Source: Acidisarcina polymorpha (GTDB taxonomy: Bacteria; Acidobacteriota; Terriglobia; Terriglobales; Acidobacteriaceae). Taken from it: 64,000 nt of DNA. A program made the translations under genes and the position numbers. Below, in pieces: positions 59,841 to 64,000 of the stretch (its first letter is position 1; every line of letters starts with the position of its first letter). The stretch is from positions 6,566,116-6,630,115 of the forward strand of contig NZ_CP030840.1 in NCBI RefSeq assembly GCF_003330725.1, written 5' to 3'. The notes under the pieces were generated by a model. The model saw only the letters and a list, made by a program, of their open reading frames with translations, had not been told where the DNA came from and searched no databases.

Positions 59841-60710
59841 TCACGAAATTCGCAGCTCCTTGACCTTGAGATTCGTCATCTTCGCAACCGCTGCCGCAAG
59901 CCTGCCGCGATGGCAGCAGGCAACGAGCGCTTCCATACACATCAGCGCCGAGGGCTCTTGCTGAATCATCGACGAAACTGACTTGAGTGCCGCTTGCTGT
60001 GCGGGTAAGATCGCCTTCTCGTAGTAATCGAACAGCCGGTCGTAGGATTTTGCATCGTCGAGATCCGTCCGCTGCTCTGACGGCACTCCGAGTTCAGGGA
60101 CGTGGTTGTAAGCAATCCCCACATCATCGCAGTGACGTTGCATCGTGCTCTTATGGAAGCCAAATCGACGTGCCACCGGGTTGCGCCGAACGTCTATCAA
60201 TCGTTTCACCCCGTTGCGGAGGAGTAGATCGAGTAAACCGTCCAGCATGAGTCCCTCATATCCGACAGTGAAGATCGTAGGCTGCGCGATCGGAACCTCG
60301 GTCCGTCTAAGGGATGGATTTTTGGCTTTAGCCGTGTACCAAGGGTACTCACTGTAGACGCTCGATACCAGCTTTGAGGTCGTAACATTCTGATAACGAC
60401 GCGATAATCGATCAATCTCCTTAGCGACGCCTAATCCCAATTTAGAAGTCTCAGCATCTGCATTCCGGAGCAAGTTCACCTCACTATCGGAAATCCGGAT
60501 CCAACCGTCCCGTTCGACCGCTCGAAGCTCGTGCGTAAGTGTGAACGAGTAGGGGCCGTGATGATACGGAACAAATTCGTAGAGGCTGGGCCGGGGAAGC
60601 TTCTGCGCTGTTGCTTGCAGCAGAAACGACAGCTTAACGAGCCTGAGCTTCGTGATGCAGCCTCCCTCATTGCTGATAAGGCGAATCAAGGCGCGTTGAC
60701 GATTGATCAT
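59841..60710 (-). CDS. DUF488 protein with Panacea-like N-terminal domain
   Basis: A 289-aa two-domain protein. Residues 1-130 (SNEGGCITKLRLVKLSFLLQ, YEFVPYHHGPYSFTLTHELR) resemble the Panacea/SocA-like helical domain, found as an antitoxin module. Residues about 145-289 are DUF488: FTVGYEGLMLDGLLDLLLRN, then RLIDVRRNPVARRFGFHKS and LMCMEALVACCHRGRL, which is the C-x-E...CHR motif. DUF488 is of unknown function. It forms a leftward operon with the dual-OB-like gene 5 bp downstream. Assignment of the N-domain is by pattern only. Confidence 0.72.
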   Translation of the reverse strand: MINRQRALIRLISNEGGCITKLRLVKLSFLLQATAQKLPRPSLYEFVPYHHGPYSFTLTHELRAVERDGWIRISDSEVNLLRNADAETSKLGLGVAKEIDRLSRRYQNVTTSKLVSSVYSEYPWYTAKAKNPSLRRTEVPIAQPTIFTVGYEGLMLDGLLDLLLRNGVKRLIDVRRNPVARRFGFHKSTMQRHCDDVGIAYNHVPELGVPSEQRTDLDDAKSYDRLFDYYEKAILPAQQAALKSVSSMIQQEPSALMCMEALVACCHRGRLAAAVAKMTNLKVKELRIS

Positions 60711-60904
60711 ACTGACCTGATTCTACGCGGCAGCCGGGAGGAGCCCCATGCGAGAACAGATAACTTCACCGGTCAATCTTTCATTTAGCGCTATTAAACC
60801 GGCGTTTCGGTGCTCGAAACGTTCGAACAGGCATCGCAGCACTCTACTGGTACTGACGCGAATATGTAATATTCGTCCACTCCGATCACCATTGAGCGGC
60901 CCAT

Positions 60905-61410
60905 GTGAGAAACCTATACCACATCTACGTCGACGGCTCCGCAATCGGAAACCCGTGGCCCGGTGGCTGAGGAGCAATTGTGCTCCACGGCAGAAACCGT
61001 TGGGAGTTGTCAGGAAAGTCTCCACCCACTTGCATGTCGGAATGGAACTTTCTCGCAGCGCTCTGCCCATTGCAGACGTTACCTCTGGGCGCAGAGATCG
61101 AGTTGTATTCCGACTCTGAACCTCTCATTCGCGACATGCGGTTCCAAGTTCACCATTGGGTGAGGCAGGAGTGGAAGAACCGCAAAGGGGGCGCTCTGTG
61201 GGGCATCGGGTACATTGGGAAGAACTGCTCGCTCCGGACCGGAGTTTGAAGATCCGGTGGCGCTGGATCAGAGGCCACAGTGACCATCCGCTGCAAACTG
61301 CAGCAGACCGCCTTGCGCACTCCGCGGCCAGAGCCGTATTGCAGCAACTCATAACCGCCGCTAAACAGAACGCATTGTTGCAATGTCCATCCCGCGACAA
61401 GGAAGACTTT
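60905..61410 (+). pseudogene. RNase HI, nonsense and frameshift mutations
   Basis: The frame from GTG 60905 encodes LYHIYVDGSAIGNPWPGG, then TGA at 60968 where the family has Trp (GGWGA). GAIVLHGRNRWELSGK and AEIELYSDSEPLIRDMRF follow. The frame shifts near 61195, and VHWEELLAPDRSLKIRWRW, GHSDHPLQTAADRLAHSAAR follow in the next frame. The usual T-N-N-x-M-E-L motif reads SEWNFL, so the catalytic Glu appears to be lost. The 3' part runs in frame into the Gp157-like gene without a stop. Confidence 0.8.
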
Positions 61411-62016
61411 ATGACAGCTTTACCAGACAAGCTTTCAATTCTCGAGATCGACACTGAACTAGAGGAAATTATTGAGGAAGTTGAAGCGCTCAATGTGGCC
61501 AACGAGGAAGTTCCGGCACAACTAATGGAACGCTTTGAGGCGTTCTGCCGCGCTTATGAACAAAAGGCTGACAAAATAGGCCACTTCGTTCGCATGATGG
61601 AGTTCAGAGAGCAGTGCTGTCGACAGGAAGCCGCCCGGCTTTTGGACCGTGCACGCGCTGCCGAGGGCAGCCTGAAACGGACCAAATCTATGGTGATGTA
61701 CCTGCTCATGAAACGCGGCCTGCCCAGGCTTGAGGGGCATCAGTACACATTCCGAATTCAGGCTAATTCTCAGGACTCTGTAAGAATTACCGACGAGTCC
61801 TTGGTCCCTCTCGCCTGCCAGCGCATTCATCTCAACGTCGACGGCACGATGTGGGAAACGGTTCTTTCATTCCTGCCAGAGGAATTGGCGTTCGCGTTCG
61901 TGAGGGCGATCGAAGGAAAGGTCCCCGACACCACCGCAATCAGAGCGGCTGTTTCGAGGAACGAAGAGGTTCCAGGAGTAGAGGTCAAGCGTGGATACCA
62001 TCTACGGGTCGCCTGA
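61411..62016 (+). CDS. Siphovirus Gp157-like protein
   Basis: A 201-aa protein from ATG 61411 (AAGGAAGA upstream). N-terminal acidic coiled coil (LSILEIDTELEEIIEEVEAL) and a central helical part (ADKIGHFVRMMEFREQCCRQ), followed by KSMVMYLLMKRGLPRLEGHQ, YTFRIQANSQDSVRITDESL. This layout matches the Gp157 family, found on phages and elements near recombination genes; function is not settled. It is intact, although the upstream RNase HI remnant reads into it. Confidence 0.7.
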   Translation: MTALPDKLSILEIDTELEEIIEEVEALNVANEEVPAQLMERFEAFCRAYEQKADKIGHFVRMMEFREQCCRQEAARLLDRARAAEGSLKRTKSMVMYLLMKRGLPRLEGHQYTFRIQANSQDSVRITDESLVPLACQRIHLNVDGTMWETVLSFLPEELAFAFVRAIEGKVPDTTAIRAAVSRNEEVPGVEVKRGYHLRVA

Positions 62017-62259
62017 GCAAAACTAACGCGATCCCAATGGTCTCTATAGGGACGGGATCGTAATCCTCGAATGCCATGGCCGCCGCATGGTGGTTCGCCC
62101 TTAGACAATCTGGTCGGCGGGGATACTGGCACCAGATCGCCGCCAGCTTCCGACCGGAGACGATCTGGAACCGGTGCCATTAGATGGCCGACGTCTATCG
62201 TGCCGGAAGAAGAGACGCAGAACGGCACATCGCATTTCGGGCATTTGCTGAAGGACGGC

Positions 62260-62585
62260 TCAAAAGCGGCGGAGGCATTCTCGAAGCATGGCTCGCTCGG
62301 GTTTTGCGAACGAGCCAATCATCTGCATCATCATTCGGCCTGCCGGCGTCGTAGGGTCAATCGCCTCCTTGAGGCTACGGAAGCCTGCCTTCGCTTCCTG
62401 AATTCACTCCATATCGTCAGCAGATCTCGCAGGGATCGCGAAAGCCGGTCCAGCTTCCAGACAACCCGCACTTCTTCTTTACGGATTTGATCGAGCACGC
62501 GCTGCAATTCGGGACGGTTCCAATAGCCTTTTCGTGGCGCATTCGCTCGCAACCCGCCGTCTTCAGGGTGGATGCCTCCGTTCAT
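62260..62585 (-). pseudogene. Serine recombinase (resolvase/invertase) fragment
   Basis: The first part reads RKGYWNRPELQRVLDQIRKE and VRVVWKLDRLSRSLRDLL, the resolvase D-R-L-x-R-S motif. After a one-base shift near 62395 the other frame gives EAKAGFRSLKEAIDPTTPAG, RMMMQMIGSFAKPERAML, then a stop at 62260. The N-terminal catalytic Ser region and the DNA-binding domain are missing. Confidence 0.75.
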
Positions 62586-63059
62586 GGGATTTCACCACGG
62601 AACAGAGCCTCCGGTACGCGTGAAGCTGCGCGAGACCATCGAGCGTCCATCGGCGGTGGTGGATGTCACGGGCCTCTCGTGCGCTATCACTGAGCGTGAA
62701 GACGGCAGCATCCTGATCGGTGCCGCTGCAAAAAATACCGTCGTGGCCGAGCACCAATCGATCCGGACTCGTTACCCGCTGCTGGCTCGGGCCATTCTCG
62801 CTGGTGCCTCAGGGCAGATCCGCAATATGGCGACAGTCGCCGGAAACATTTTGCAACGGACACTCTACACCTACTTCTACGATGTTCCTCCCATCGATTT
62901 GATTGGGACCGACATCCCTGATCCTCACGCGCCCATGGGTGCTCATGGAGTCGGAGATATCGGCATCACGGGCGTGGGTGCGGCAGTTGCAAACGCCGTG
63001 TACAACGCCACGGCAAAAGTGTGCGAGACCTGCCGATCACCTTCGATAAAACGCTCTAA
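62579..63059 (+). pseudogene. Chimera of xanthine dehydrogenase FAD and Mo subunits
   Basis: The N-part matches a YagS-like FAD subunit: SAVVDVTGLSCAITEREDGS, ILAGASGQIRNMATVAGNIL and QRTLYTYFYD. It jumps directly into the C-terminus of a YagR-like molybdopterin subunit: PPIDLIGTDIPDPHAPMG, AHGVGDIGITGVGAAVANAV. A frameshift then separates the last RDLPITFDKTL from the frame. An internal deletion of more than 2 kb between two adjacent genes explains this. Neither end is complete. Confidence 0.78.
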
Positions 63060-63234
63060 AAATCGGAACGGCTTAACAAACTATTGTGCTGTGGCCGTGA
63101 ACCTTGCGACACGCGACATGCACCAAAACATGCCACAAAGAGCATGAGCGCCTGAGGGTCCGCCCCCTTCTCGATAAGTGACTCCGGCGATTTATCACTC
63201 ATTGAGGTCACTCCGAGAACGGCGTTTCTCGTTA

Positions 63235-63627
63235 CTACTCCCTTGATGCCTTTAGCATTTCGTCACCCAAAAGACAGGTGGGCTGAGTGACCGAGCATGT
63301 TCTGTTGAGTTCATAGTCGTACCCCCAGCGCACCATACTTTCGAGAATAGGACGCAGCTCGAGCCCGATGTTGGTTAGTCCGTAGCGAACGTTTGGCACC
63401 TTGCCCGGCGTGACAGAGCGGAAGAGAAGGCCGTCACGCTCAAGAGTGCGCAGTTCTTGCGTCAGCATCTTCTGACTGACTGGACCGGCGCTGCTCTCCA
63501 CAGACCGTCGCAACTCAGAGTGGCGCGCTTCGCCTGCAAAGAGATGATGCAAAATAAAAATTTTCCATCTACCTTGGAGTAGATTTAAAGTTCTTTCGGC
63601 GGGACAAGAGGAAAGTAGAGGGCGCAT
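63235..63627 (-). CDS. HxlR-family transcriptional regulator
   Basis: A 130-aa winged-helix protein. CPAERTLNLLQGRWKIFILH is the family start, with a Cys that can be redox-sensing in some members. PVSQKMLTQELRTLERDGLL, RYGLTNIGLELRPILESMV and WGYDYE follow. ATG 63627 is chosen over TTG 63633. It lies divergent to a SnoaL-like gene, which it may control. Confidence 0.9.
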   Translation of the reverse strand: MRPLLSSCPAERTLNLLQGRWKIFILHHLFAGEARHSELRRSVESSAGPVSQKMLTQELRTLERDGLLFRSVTPGKVPNVRYGLTNIGLELRPILESMVRWGYDYELNRTCSVTQPTCLLGDEMLKASRE

Positions 63628-63670
63628 AAGCAATCTTGACAGGAACCAGAAAGTACCTACTTACAGTTTG

Positions 63671-64000
63671 ATGCTGCCATTGTTACTCTGGGTGCGGAGA
63701 TTTAACTTGCACCTAAGTAAAGCAGAGCGCACGGCCGCCATTACGCGAAGCATTGCGAGCGGCGAACGCTTACCGATTGCGAGCTTCGATTCTCGAAAGT
63801 ACATCCAGCACAATGTGCACATCGGCGACGGTTTGGAGCCGATACTTGCCTTCATGGACGCGCTTCCCCCAGAACGGACACGGGCTAATGTTGTGCGTTT
63901 GTTTGAAGATGGCGATTACAGCATCGTGCATGCAGACTACGAGCTCGGTGACTGGGGACCCATGGTCGGCTTTGAAGTGCATCGCTGGGAAAACGACCGC
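63671..64000 (+). CDS. SnoaL/NTF2-like protein, N-terminal part
   Basis: The frame starts at ATG 63671 and runs off the window after about 110 residues. SFDSRKYIQHNVHIGDGLEP, then ILAFMDALPP, VVRLFEDGDYSIVHADYE and WGPMVGFEVHRWEN match SnoaL-like polyketide-cyclase/NTF2-fold proteins. Often divergent from HxlR regulators. A later start (GTG 63692) is possible. Confidence 0.78.
   Translation, partial: MLPLLLWVRRFNLHLSKAERTAAITRSIASGERLPIASFDSRKYIQHNVHIGDGLEPILAFMDALPPERTRANVVRLFEDGDYSIVHADYELGDWGPMVGFEVHRWENDR

Noticed and set aside
1-64000. CRISPR array or insertion sequence with terminal repeats
   Set aside because: No regularly spaced direct repeats and no DDE transposase motif were seen on reading the window; only short tandem and inverted repeats were found.

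Overview
The window (about 57% G+C by eye) looks like a chromosome segment of an Acidobacteriota species of the Terriglobia type. The left end carries the C-terminus of an Oar-like TonB receptor and an S9 peptidase with a TolB propeller. Further in are a DUF885 peptidase, YncE-like and TolB-like propellers and HxlR/SnoaL genes, a mix typical of Edaphobacter/Granulicella/Terriglobus relatives. Most of the window is a large integrative conjugative element (ICE) carrying unrelated cargo.

Layout. 1-4.0 kb: chromosomal genes (TonB receptor, S9 peptidase, peroxiredoxin plus DsbA-like pair). 4.4-6.3 kb: probable left end of the element, with the 5' half of a tRNA gene, a tyrosine integrase with a strong terminator, and an excisionase-like protein. 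6.3-10.2 kb: first type IV secretion (T4SS) block, with an AAA+ ATPase, VirB1, VirB9 and VirB10. 10.7-15.3 kb: cargo (broken TolB-like gene, D-2-hydroxyacid dehydrogenase, MFS transporter). 15.8-25.1 kb: second T4SS block (VirB2 and repeated VirB2-like proteins, VirB3, VirB4, two VirB5-like, VirB6, VirB8). 25.4-33.7 kb: a third block that starts with an 854-aa protein carrying the motifs of RNA-dependent-RNA-polymerase-type double-psi-barrel polymerases. It continues with a second VirB9-like protein, a small membrane protein, the VirD4/TraG coupling protein, three unknowns and a replication-relaxation-like protein. 33.9-40.7 kb: DNA metabolism genes (broken PAPS-reductase-like gene, archaeo-eukaryotic-type primase, SSB, frameshifted Rad52-like gene, broken AAA ATPase). 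41-45.6 kb: cargo enzymes (DUF885 peptidase, alpha/beta hydrolase, YncE-like propeller, cupin). 46-50.1 kb: adenine-methyltransferase-like protein, unknown, SNF2-type helicase. 50.2-53.7 kb: VapBC remnant and an intact HipBA. 53.7-58.8 kb: a PRTRC cluster (C, F, B, ThiF and E proteins) with a Fic protein inserted in it. 59-60.7 kb: a DUF488 protein with a Panacea-like N-terminus plus a dual-OB-like protein. 60.9-63.1 kb: decayed genes (RNase HI, serine recombinase, a xanthine dehydrogenase chimera) around an intact Gp157-like gene. 63.2-64 kb: HxlR regulator and divergent SnoaL-like gene.

How it fits together. VirB1-6, 8, 9, 10 and VirD4 form a nearly complete mating apparatus. I see no VirB11 and no recognisable relaxase; both may lie outside the window or be unrecognised. 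The RDR-like polymerase, the primase, SSB, Rad52-like protein and Gp157 suggest the element carries its own priming and ssDNA-processing set. PRTRC C (ubiquitin-like, ending in Gly), B (E2-like) and the ThiF protein (E1-like) suggest a ubiquitin-like conjugation pathway on the element.

Single-base frameshifts are frequent in accessory genes, while all T4SS genes are intact. They may be true decay or sequencing errors. Functional assignments come from motif recognition by eye; no database search was run.
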